NCBI GenBank assembly: GCA_022575985.1
Contig: JAKSXM010000132.1
Coordinates: 7,564,001 to 7,628,000, forward strand
From: Anagrus nilaparvatae
Taxonomy: Eukaryota > Arthropoda > Insecta > Hymenoptera > Mymaridae
Length of the DNA stretch: 64,000 nucleotides
Reading direction: 5' to 3'
This document shows, one piece after another, positions 1-10,785 of this stretch; position 1 is the first letter of the stretch; each line of letters starts with the position of its first letter. A model generated the notes under the pieces. That model saw only the letters and a list, made by a program, of their open reading frames with translations, did no database searches and was not told the DNA's origin. The position numbers and the translations under genes are program-made.

Positions 1-210
1 TGAATGTAAGACAAGTGAAAAAATATAAATCCATCATTTAAAAAATAATTTCAATTTATAAAAAAAATTCCAAAATTGGTTATTTTTAAATATTGAAAAA
101 ACGTGATTCGGATACTTCCAACTAAAAAAAAACTATGTGACGAGCAAAATTTATTCTGTTCCAAGCTTGTTTGTCACTTGATATGGTCTAAGGAACCCGA
201 AGAAACGTAG
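1..210. repeat. Diverged copy of one arm of the 1.9-kb palindromic element
   Basis: The segment from 'aaatccatcattt' through 'gtcacttgatatggtcta' matches 13245-13410 in order and orientation, with scattered substitutions. It is the same element arm that sits inside OR2 intron 3, so this family has at least two copies in the window. Similarity fades after about position 200. Confidence 0.7.
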
Positions 211-2533
211 TAGTGAAAAGTAGTCTTAGGCAAAGTTTTCTTGAGCGTGAAAAAAAGGAGTTTTTCCTTTGTCCGAGATATCTCAATTTTTGAACCGTCA
301 AAAAAGCTAAAAATGACGTTTTTTGGAGTTTTTAACCTTAAAATGGGTTCAAAAACAAAAAAAATTTTTTTATGTGTATTTTTTTATAACAAAAATTTTG
401 ATACCAATCACGCCCGGATCGGATGATTCGGTCCAGATATATTAATTTTGGAGTCAAGAACACATTTAAACCTCTTCCGGTGAACGCAAGGGGGGTGGGG
501 GGCACGACACTTGGAATCTTATTTTTTATCGTAAACCATCAAATTAAGTAAAAAAAATGTGAAAAGTATGCTGGGGCCGGAAACCATAGCTTATTCCGCA
601 GTAGTCTTTAAAAAAAATATTGAACCAAAATATTCATGCGTATGGTAATTTAAACAATTAAATTTTGTAATGTAACTTTAAATGGATGGACCCTTTCACT
701 AAAGTTAAAAAAAAGATTTGATAATTTAGTGTTAATTAAGTGCGCTAATTTTTTGTCAACTTTGGTTTTTTTATTTTTATGGACTTTAGAAAAAAAGTGT
801 GCGGTTGTTTTACGCTTGCTATAGGATTTGGAGGGATATTAATGATGATTTTATTCATAAAAACAAACAAAATTTTAACTAGATGGCCATAATCTGACTA
901 TAATTGATGGCCAGTTTATGTCCAATCACAATAAATTATAGCCATAATATGGTAAAAAATTTTTACAGGATAATGGTATAAGATTAACTAAAAATATCTA
1001 TTTTTTCGAGTATTTGATCAACAAGGAAAAAAAATAGGATTTGGGTTATTTCCTACATTTTTTCCCGTGTTCAAGACATAGTTTTTCATTAGAAGCGAAA
1101 AAAAGATCCCCTGAAAGTAAGAAAGTAGATCTTTTTTGCAGCGTATAATGAAAAATATTTTAATTTTACAGAAATTATCTTTTAGAGTAAAATTTTGAAA
1201 CCTAAGTTTATAAAGTTTGGGGTAAAATAGAGTTCAACTAAAAAGAACGAGATTTTATTCTCTTATTATTTTATTAAAATAATTTGCACTGATTTTTTTC
1301 AAATTTTTCGGCGTATGCTAAGATCTTAAAAATTATCCATTGCATTTTGTAAAAAATAAAAAAAACTTTAAATATTACTTACTGATACAAATAAAGTAAG
1401 TGACAAAGTAATCATATTTCCATCAGTCATATTTATTGGTTTTTGAGATCTTCCCATTATTATCAAAAATTTTTTTTTTGAAATAATTGATAAATTATAC
1501 CATCTTGATTTGTAAATATTTAAACACATGTTCTGACTCTAAAAATAAAAAAAAATAATTGAATTAGAATTTTGTTTAAACTATATTATATCATATCATG
1601 AATTCCCCTTAGAATATAGGCATTGTTGACAATAATTATATTTAATTATATTTACAATAATTTGGGTTCTAGGACTTATAATAATTAGGGAGTATACGCT
1701 AAAAATGTTGTAAATAAACATGTTCCATGATCGTTGGCTGTTTGAAAACATAAACCAGTTATATTTTCTATCTCAACATATTTTACAATTTTCTAAGATG
1801 GAATTGTAGACCAAAAAACATTAAAAAAAAAATTACCTATCTACACTATAGGGGGGTTTCGGATGTCAATAAAAATAAATTTTAGGCGGAAAATATTCAA
1901 TTTTTCATCTTAAAACATTTTTCTAAGATGCTGGACCTAAGAACATAACAAAATAAACTTTCTACTTTACATGAATGGGTATTTTTGAGATTGAGAAAAA
2001 CGTTTTAATGGAGAAAAATTTTTATTTTTTCACCCCAACAATCTAATATATTTTCTATTTTTCGAAAAAGTAAACTTTTTTCATTAAAAGAGGGCTTTTA
2101 ATTTTAAGAGAAATAAATTTTGGGGGATGTTTCTTTTAGAATAAAATTATGGTAAATTCAAATTGTGTGGTAAAAATTACAAAGGGATAAGCTTTAATTA
2201 TTAGTTTATGACTTTAGTGCATAACACCATCTGAATCCGCTAGAAAAATCCAAAATTTAAAGTTCCAGTAAATTCTCAAATATAAAACGGCTCAAAATAA
2301 AATTTTCTATTGCTATGGTAGGCTCAGGAATCGATGCTTAAGTTTAAACCAACAGCAAAATTATTATTTTTTTGCTATATTTTCAATTGCTACCGGTGCA
2401 GAGTGACAAGAACCCCAGATACTTTGAAAAAATAATCAGTCTAATATACATAAATTATAATTCTTATTATAAAAAATTATTTTAAATGTTTTAAATTATG
2501 CGCACAAAAAATATTCAAGATTTTAGCTCTTAC
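211..2533. other. Intergenic or intronic AT-rich DNA, no gene seen
   Basis: No credible coding exon was found on either strand. I searched the minus strand for the missing OR1 C-terminal exon (aromatic-Trp motif after an AG acceptor) without success. Decayed repeat pieces are present, including the 'catgttccat' family at about 1650-1765. Confidence 0.5.
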
Positions 2534-5500
2534 TTTGTGAGAAACTTCATTTCCGAAATAGCAATATATTCCTAATTGTATCAATAAACAAATAGATAAC
2601 ATTGCTACAGCTATTGAATCAAAACTACTTCCCGAACTTAATGAGAGCTGATAAATATTAACAGATATCAACGCAGAACTTGCAGTAAATTGTAAAAATA
2701 TAAAACTGCCATAAGTTTCATTAATTTGACTGGTATAACTGAAAAAAGATTTGAAAAATATTAAAATTATACACCAATTTGAATTCCATGTCTACTTATT
2801 TTAAAATTTAACTGATGAATCATCAGAATTAAAATAAAATATTTTTTACTTATTAAAATCCTTAATAGGATGATGTTTAGTCAGGTAATAAAGAAAAAAA
2901 AGTATAGTCGCAACTCGCAATAGTATAAATTATTTACGAAGCCAAATATATTAGCGTTAAAAAAGTTAAATTTTACTATAACCAATAGTAAATTTGACTA
3001 TTCTTAGAGTATAATTCAAATTTACTGCCCAATTTACTATTCAATTAATTCGACAAATAAAATATTTCATAAAAATTAGCCAAAAAAAACTTTTTCATTT
3101 CACGATTAATTTAGTCCAAGCAAATTGGTTTACTTTTTTAATTTACATTGAAAACGATAAGAAAATTTTTTATAGTCGTCTAAAAAAAGTACACCGCATC
3201 CATATATTTAATACTGTGCAAAAGAAAATTTTTAGTGTATGAAGTTTTGGCTATAATATAAGTTATAATTTGGAGCATGAATATTAAACAATATTAAATT
3301 TAAACTTACTCATAAATATACTGATGATGTTGAATAAAATATACTTGAAAAAATCACTTTCCTTATTCAAAATTTCTTCATCACTAATATGATTTTTTTT
3401 ATCATTTTCAATATCTTTAACAAATTGTTTAAAACGATAAACAAGAAGATCTAATTGTGCACAAGCATGACTCATAAAACCAACAAATAATAAATCAAAT
3501 GTTATAACAATACCAGCAGTAAAAATTAAACTTAATCCACAACAAATAATCATTGAATAATAAGTTAGATTACTTTTATTATAATTAAATGGTAATACTA
3601 ATCTTAATGGTAACATTCTTATTTCAGATTTTTTCAATAGCGGTATTAAAGATAATAATATTGCTGTAAAGCTGCCTTGAAATTGGCAAAACTTAGTTAA
3701 AACTCTAAAAAATTTTTTTTTATTAGTAAAGAATTAAAATTTTTAATTATTTAAAACAGGGCCACAGTTATTAAAAATAAAGTTACTATTATACAAAAAA
3801 AAAATAAAAATAAATTAAATATCTCGCCCATTTTGGTATTTTCAAAGTTTTAAGCAGTTGGAAGACATTTTTTCCAATCCAACTTTTCTCAAAAAGACAA
3901 ATTAAAAAAAAAAATTAAGTTCAAAGGATTTCTTGTATTAAAAACTTGCAGCATTATAAGCTGTGCTTATAATATAACAAATATTTTTTATATTTTTCTA
4001 AATTTGATTTTATGATTGTTTTTTTTTTTAATCCTATACTTTTTGCCCCCAATCTATTTGCATAAGCACTAACTTCATACCAGTAACTGTGTACCAAGTG
4101 TGCGAAAAATGTGTGCCTTTTTTGATAAGCAGACTGAGTGGGTTAACTAAATTAAAAAGCACCCCCTATGCCTATAGCCAGATTGAATGGGTCAAGCCAC
4201 ATAAGACTTGATGTTGTAAGATACACGGTAGAGCTGCTTTGTTTTTTTAGCTTTTGGTTGAAAATTAAACCAGTTTTGGTTGAAAATTCAACCAATTGGG
4301 TGAATATTCAACCAATTGGTTGAATTTCGCAGTTTTTGGTTAAATATTCACCCAATTGGTTGAATTTTCAACCAAAATTGGTTTAATTTTCAACCAAAAG
4401 CTAAAATACATAATAAAAATGATGTTTTTATAGTACAGGGTAAAAAATGATCAGGGCATCCATTAAAAGTGAATTAATTTTATTATATATTATAATTAGT
4501 GATTTTTTATGTACTACTTCATTTGGCTCTGAAGCTGAGGAATGACTAGTTTAAAAGGTTATCCTACGTAAAATAGCAAAATGGCGGCTATTTAAAGTTA
4601 AAATGAAATAAAAAGCCTTTAATTTTCGGGAAAAAGCAGCTGTAAAAATTTTTTGAGAACATAAAAATACTAAAACTCGACGACAAACCCGAAAGTAGTG
4701 CATTTATTAAGTTGCTTAGTAAGTTTAAAGTAAATTGGTTCAAAAGTTATCGGAATAGTGTGCATACTTTTCAAAAACGCTGTTTCAAGTAAAATCACTT
4801 TAAAGTTTTGGATTAATTTTTTCAGTACTTTTAGTTAAGATAAAAATAATAAAAATTTAAATCTTTAAAAATCTTTAAGGCGACTGTTCCAGGTCAAAAA
4901 AATTTTGTTATCAATTTTTTTTTATATAAATGTGTTTATACTAACTCTTTAAGAATGCCCAAAAAAATTTGTAAGTCTGAATCCCCTCCCCCCAAAAAAA
5001 AAGTTATTCATATTTTCTTATCGCTTCGCGGGGGTCACTCTACACAAACACAAACTTTAAACGCGTTAATCTCAAAACGGGTTTTTTTAAAACTGCAGGA
5101 GAAATTTTGGAAAAACTGCTCGATGGATTTAAGTTTTTTTTTTTTTTTTTTTGGAAAGCTTATTACATTTCCTCTGCGCCATCGGCTCCCGATTTTTCAT
5201 TTTTTATTGAAAATGATAAATTTTCTTCAGATTTCATAAAAAAAAGCCCATTTTTTCGAAAAAAAATTTTAAAATCCGATAAAAAATTTTTAAATCAAAA
5301 TTTTAAAAAAAGGCCGATCATAGCGCAGAAAGCAAGTTATCTAAATTAACCAATTATTTTTTTTTTTTTTTTTTTTGGTGACCCAGAATGGAGTTACATC
5401 GCCCGAAGCTAGTGTACTTTTTTTTTAGACGTCTTTTCCAAATTCCATCTGTGGGCAGAGCTTGATTTTAAATTAAAAAAAAAAATTTTTTGTTACATTA

Positions 5501-6784
5501 AATACTTAATTAAAATAATTTAAAAAAAATTTTATCAATATCTTTTATACTTATTTCAAAATCCACTTTACAAAATCACTCCAAAAAACGCCTCTGACCC
5601 GGAACAGTCGCCTTAAAAGAACTTATAAAAAATTAGGTAAAAATATACAATTAAATATGTCTGAGTTTCTTCATATACCCAAAAAATAAATATTTTGAAA
5701 AAAAAAACAATGAAATTAAATATAATTGCCTTGATTACATGATATCGTCAGGAGGATTATATTTATAATTGCCCCAATGATATGCATATAATTGTCACGA
5801 TTACAGAATATTATTGTCCTGATAATATAATATCATCAGGGTGATTACATGTATAATCGTACAAATATGATTATATGATATCATTGTCACAATTATATAG
5901 TTTTCTCAGTGCAAAAACTGCAAAATTCAACCAATTGGTTGAATATTCACCCAAAGCAGCTCTACCGTGTAGGATTTCTCAAATAATTGTATAACTGTTA
6001 CTTTTCACTTAAATTTTTGCCAAATAACGAATGATGGGTCTCCATTTTTAGGTCATAGGGTCCACTTTTTAAGCATCCTCAAATTCCGGAGTTATTTTGG
6101 GATCCAAAGGCTGGGGAGTCTTCTTATTAGGTATGTACCTTTTTTGGCGTACACCTATTGTACATTGATCTCATACTTGGCGTACAGATACTTTGAGTTA
6201 AACTTAATTGTTTTTTATTTTTTGTTTAAGTGAGTTTAAATAAGTAGGTTACGAAATTAATTTTAAAATTTAAAAATAAATTACAAATTTTTTTGGCAAA
6301 AAGATATTGAGAAAAAAATTTTTGGTAAACTTAATTGTTTGCAAAACTTTTTTTTGAAAAAATTATTCCTTTGAAAAAATGGATTTAGAAAAGTTAACCC
6401 CGAATCTTTTAGGCTTGTATTTTACCTATTAACAAAATCATAACTATCTATTATTTTAAATTCTTTATCATTTTTTGGTGTACAAAATTCATGTTGTAAC
6501 ATATTTTTTAGATGTATAATTCGATTTCTACTTAATAACAAATAAATAATACGACAGCAAACAATTAAAAATGTAACATTTAATAAAAATGTTTCATTGA
6601 ATTCTGCCAAATTTGATGATCTTGTTAAAGCCAGTGTATTAGATATAAATATGAAATGCATTGATATTGATATTATTGTTGTATAAATTTTGTACAATCT
6701 TCTTGCTATACTTGTTTTTAAATTTTCTGGTTCCCAAACACCATAAATAGATAAAAATTTAAATGGAACTTTTAATATACTCAT
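2534..6784 (-). CDS. Odorant receptor 1 (7tm_6 family), partial 3' end
   Basis: Insect odorant receptor, a ligand-tuning subunit that sits in the sensory neuron membrane with the Orco co-receptor (family knowledge). Exons read on the minus strand: 6784-6426, 3671-3306 and 2738-2534, keeping frame for 310 codons. Exon 1 starts MSILKVPFKFLSIYG and carries two hydrophobic segments. Exon 2 has the loop RMLPLRLVLPFNYN and then the long TM segment YYSMIICCGLSLIFTAG. Exon 3 has INETYGSFIFLQFTAS and the family hallmark IYCYFGNEVSHK before a GTAAGA donor. Intron phases (2, 2, 0) match the neighbouring receptor. The exon 2 donor that keeps frame is a weak GTTTAA; a stronger GTAAGT four bases upstream breaks frame. 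The last ~60 residues (one or two exons) were not found in 1-2533, so the gene is either completed outside the window or truncated. Confidence 0.85.
4249..4402. repeat. 154-bp palindrome built from CAACCAATTGGTTG motifs
   Basis: 'agcttttggttgaaaatt' at the left returns as its complement at the right, with near-perfect pairing. The core repeats the motif 'ttcaacCAATTGgttgaa' and the variant 'ttcacccaattgg'. It would fold into a long hairpin in RNA or single-stranded DNA. Confidence 0.75.
4877..5617. mobile_element. Nested MITE-like element
   Basis: Inverted ends 'ttaaggcgactgttcc' (4877) and 'ggaacagtcgccttaa' (ending about 5617), followed by a matching aggtc/gaccc pair with one mismatch. It lies wholly within the 4224-5969 element. 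The interior is homopolymer-rich and has no credible ORF. The TTAA-like termini leave the target duplication unresolved. Confidence 0.65.
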
Positions 6785-8160
6785 TTTTATTTATTTTTAT
6801 TTTATTAAATAACTTTAAAAGTTTATTAAAGACTGTGTAATTATAATGTCAAATTTTGTATTTGTACCTGCAAGTAAATTCTATGTATGGGTAAAACTAT
6901 ATAAATAAATTTATATTTTTTATGAGCCAATAAAAAATTAATCAAAATGGCTGACAGATAAAATTTGAATTTCTCGGCATCCAATTGGTTTTCGAGTCAC
7001 TGTTGATTGGATAAAACTTAGTTCACTCCCATGACACTTGTAGCGCATGCTAAAAACAAATCTTTATATTTTAGGTCGTTATAATATCAAAACATTTATG
7101 ATAATATTCAATGTATTGTATTAAAAATACAGTTGCAATTATGTATTTATAAGAAAATTGATAAAATGTTGTTTTTTTTGAAAAAAATAATATCATACTT
7201 ATTATATTATAGCCAAAAGAAATGTATTTCTTTGTTAATGTAATTCAATGTAATTTTAGTAATATTGGTTAATTATAGGTGTATATACAAGGTCTAAATG
7301 TTGAATATGATTATTTATGTTGATTATAATTTTATCGTATTAGGAACACATCCAACATACATTGTAATAAGATAATTATGCATTATTTTTGTATTACTTC
7401 TTAACTCGGCCCTGGAATCGGAAAAAAAATATTTGAAGGCATATCGATTTGAACCGTGTTTTTATTTCAGGTAGTTTGAATCTTTAGAAAACCAAGATAT
7501 TGTGAATAGAAATATATAAAAAATTGGCGATTATAGGTGCCAAAAAGATTTTTCTTGTTTTATGTCAAAAACCGTGTTATTCATTTCTGAACTACCTAAA
7601 ATATTCAAAATAACTTTTTTTGCAAATAAAATTTTAATAAATAGATGGGAAATTCGGATTGATAGAGAAAAGGCACTCCTGAAGAAAAAAAAAACTTTTC
7701 ATTTTACGATAAAGATTAACCGTAATTCATTAAAAAAAATTGAAATTCTAGTACGAAAATAGGATTTTGAACTGAAAAAATGCATAACCCACTTGAATTG
7801 AAAAATTTTGAAGATTTTTTTCAGAGTAACCACACGACCTCAACCAATTCATATATCAAAATTTTTAAAAAAATGTCACTTCTTACAGTTTTATGCTAAG
7901 CATTCTAAAACCATCAACAGGAAAACTTTTTAAGTCAATGTTGAAACCCAACCATCTCGGAAAAACGCGGCCAAGTTTAGTAATTGGAACTATGATTCCT
8001 CATTAGCAATTACAAAATGTTCTTAATAGTCTATTTTACCTAATACAGTATAATAGCAAAAGCAAACTAAGAATGATCTTTTCCTTGATAGTGTCATTTC
8101 AAAATCTCATGGAAAAAATTGGGTATTATATAAAAAAAGAAAAACAATTTTTCTACACCA
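6785..8160. other. Region upstream of OR1, no gene seen
   Basis: AT-rich DNA upstream of the OR1 start. A strongly decayed inverted repeat is suggested at about 7395-7985 ('aggtagtttgaat' against 'aactacctaaaatattc'). No TATA box could be chosen with confidence among the many AT stretches. Confidence 0.4.
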
Positions 8161-8176
8161 GCACATAAAAAGCGTG

Positions 8177-8253
8177 TGGCTAGGGTCGCGCATGAAATTT
8201 TCTTTAAAAAACGCCTAAAAGCCTAACGGCCCTTTTCAGGGCTACGAATAATG
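8177..8253 (+). repeat. Orphan histone-type 3' stem-loop with conserved flank, copy A
   Basis: GGCCCTTTTCAGGGCT at 8228-8243, preceded by CCTAAC and followed by ACGAA. This matches the metazoan replication-dependent histone mRNA stem-loop (six-base stem, TTTC loop, ACCA-like tail). No histone coding sequence precedes it. The ~50 bp before it is shared with a second copy at 15135-15211 on the other strand, so it is part of a dispersed sequence, perhaps a histone-derived remnant. Confidence 0.6.
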
Positions 8254-8478
8254 TAAAACTAAAGATCTTTCCCTGTGAAAATTTTCCATAAAATTAGAAT
8301 TATAAAATAAGTTACATACAAAAAACTACCTAATATTTAATTAAACTAAAAAATTGTAAATAAAAAAATAAATTCAAGTAACTAATATTGAAATGATATT
8401 TTTAGTTAATTAAATCAAAACATATTTATTTTAATATTGAATTATTAGTTATATCTATTAATCGCCCATATTTTCTAA

Positions 8479-8620
8479 TATATATTATTATTTTGATTTC
8501 ATTGACCTGTACTGGGCTGGTTTGTAAACATACACATATCAAGATAGGACAATTTATATTTAATTCATTTAACAATTATGCCCAGTACAGGTCAATGAAA
8601 TCAAAATAATAATATATATA
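8479..8620. repeat. 142-bp hairpin with ~38-bp perfect arms
   Basis: 'tttgatttcattgacctgt...actgggc' at 8492-8515 returns exactly as 'gcccagtacaggtcaatg' and onward at 8579-8617, with a ~62-base loop. This could be a short MITE or a transcribed hairpin. No protein is encoded. Confidence 0.75.
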
Positions 8621-8802
8621 TTTATTTTAATTTATTTATTAATCCTTCTTTTTACAACTTTTTTTTGTATAATAATCATCAGGTCTGTATTATAATTAAA
8701 CTAAATTTATTTAAAACATTTGAATATGATATTGTAACTTTAGATTATGTCTGTATAGACTCACAATTATTTTATGACTAAATAAAAAAATTTTTTTTTG
8801 AA

Positions 8803-8835
8803 TATTTATTATTATTATTATTATTATTATATTTA
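8803..8835. repeat. (ATT)n microsatellite
   Basis: A run of about ten ATT/TTA units, followed by further TTTA-rich sequence. Confidence 0.85.
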
Positions 8836-9380
8836 TTTATTTGCCAAGACAAAATTGTACACTCTTTACATATATAATTCAAATCATATAAAACATAAAT
8901 ATAAATTTGGATGTAAATACAAAACATTATTATATAAAATAAGAAATAATAAATATTTTAGTCAATTCTAATAAATCTAATTTGATACAATTAATATATT
9001 AGTCAATTCTCTAATAAGTGCTCAAATATGTCAATCTATCAGTCAATTAAAGTTAATTCTTTGGTTTTTATACATATAAAGATTTTGTATTATGAAGATT
9101 TTTGATTATTTCTATGTAATAAAGATTTTTTTTTTTTTTTAATTGGAAAACTAACAATTAATTAAAATTTCAAACGTGATAATAAAAAAAAGAAAAATTG
9201 AACACAGAAATAACATTTAATACTCAGTAATAGAAAAGTGAATAAATTGAGAAGTTTATTAGACATTGGATTTTATTATAAAGAGGACTGCTTAGTACAT
9301 TTTCGATAAAAATTGCAAGTTTTTAAAAGAAAGCCAAAAATTTTCGATTATCTCGTAATTAATCGTAACGATCGACGTGT

Positions 9381-10117
9381 TAAAGGGTACTTTGTCTGAG
9401 TTTTCAAATAAAAAATCGATTTTTTTTTTATTGACTTGTGTTCAAAAAGTATTCAAGAATATGGAAAAAAAATTTTGAATGAATCTCGTAAATAATAATG
9501 AAACGACAGCACCTGAAAGTGAATGTGCCAGTATGCAAGAATACAAGATCCGAAACTTTAAACGCATTTTTCTCGAAACGAACTCTTTGAAAACGGCTCA
9601 CACGATAACAAAAAAACTATTGGTCCGATTTCAATTTTTTTTTTTAATCGATTTATTATGAAATTCTGCATTTTTTGATCTACAATCAACCTGATCGGTA
9701 GATATTTTTGGTCTCTAGGCTACGTTTTGTGGCTAAAAATATGGTCAAATTTCGACTTTTTTTAAAAAAAATTTTAAATTTAACTTCATAACTTTTTTAA
9801 TTTTTAATATTTTTTATTGATTGTAGATCATTCCAAGCAAAAACTCATGTACTTTAAGGTGTTTTTTTTTTTATTTTAGACGATTCTAAACCGAGTTATG
9901 ATGTGGGCCAATTTGGAACTTTTTTTTTAGACACCAACTTCAGCGCCATCTCATTATATGTAAAAAAAAAAGAATATAAAAAAAATTTTTGTGTGTGTTT
10001 ATTATGAGTGTATAAAATAGCTGTGAAAAAATCTTTTTATTGTCCAATAAACTTTTTGAGAAAATTAATAAGAAAAATTACGTTATTTTTACTCAAAACT
10101 CAGACAAGGTACCCTTC
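9381..10117. mobile_element. 737-bp TIR element (MITE-like)
   Basis: The left end 'aagggtactttgtctgag' and right end 'ctcagacaaggtaccctt' are inverted repeats of about 23 bp with one mismatch. Flanks read TTAA-like on the left and TCAA on the right. The interior has no transposase; its short ORF at 9479 is not convincing. Confidence 0.75.
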
Positions 10118-10785
10118 AATGTCCTATTGTTAATAAAAAAAAGGTTTAGATGTATAAAAAATATAAGTATCCTAAAACATTAAATATTTTTAACCGTGAC
10201 CTTATTATAAATAATATAAGTGTTCTTAGGACATGAAGAAATCTGTTTTTCAGATATTTTTAGTATTTTTTACATTTTCACCATATTCAACCATCTAAGT
10301 AAAAATGTTTCTTAGGTACTGAGCATGTTCAATTTAAGTTAAAGAGATTTATAATACTTGTGCCACGAAAAAGTTTATTTGGTGTCTAAGCTATATATGA
10401 ACCTGTTAAAAATAACTTTAGGTCTAATTAATAATTTTATTTCCCGCCGTGTCTGGCCATATAAAAAGTAACAGATTCTTGGCTGATCAAAAATAACATA
10501 GACAAGTGTTTTAGAGACTACGGCTTTTTTCGATTTAAAATTTATCATTATTTTCAGAAAAAAATTATTTTATAAAAGTGAAGTTGATTATTAAAATGAT
10601 AAGATGCTCACACAATGTCGGTGCTGAACATATACTTATTTTCACTTCCTTTTAAATCATTTTACGTGTTAATAAATTGAATACTGAATAGATAAACCTT
10701 ATAACCTTTAAATATAATTCAAATTTAAGTTATTAACAAAAGAAAAAATATCATAAATAATTGTAAAATAAGATTAAATTTTTAC

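Larger units (their letters stand above)
4224..5969. mobile_element. 1.75-kb TIR element with TA duplication, in OR1 intron 1
   Basis: The ends are perfect 18-bp inverted repeats (CACGGTAGAGCTGCTTTG at 4224 and its complement ending at 5969), each flanked by TA, as expected for a Tc1/mariner-type insertion. No transposase is encoded, so it is non-autonomous. Inside are a 154-bp palindrome (4249-4402), a second element with its own TIRs (4877-5617), and another ttcaaccaattggttgaat motif near the right end. Confidence 0.8.

Noticed and set aside
4955..5349. Overlapping Phe-rich ORFs
   Set aside because: They fall inside the nested MITE and consist of homopolymer translations.
10660..10705. Possible final micro-exon of OR2 (acceptor CTATTCAG followed by a few codons and a stop)
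   Set aside because: It would add only four residues that do not match the usual receptor ending; too short to support.
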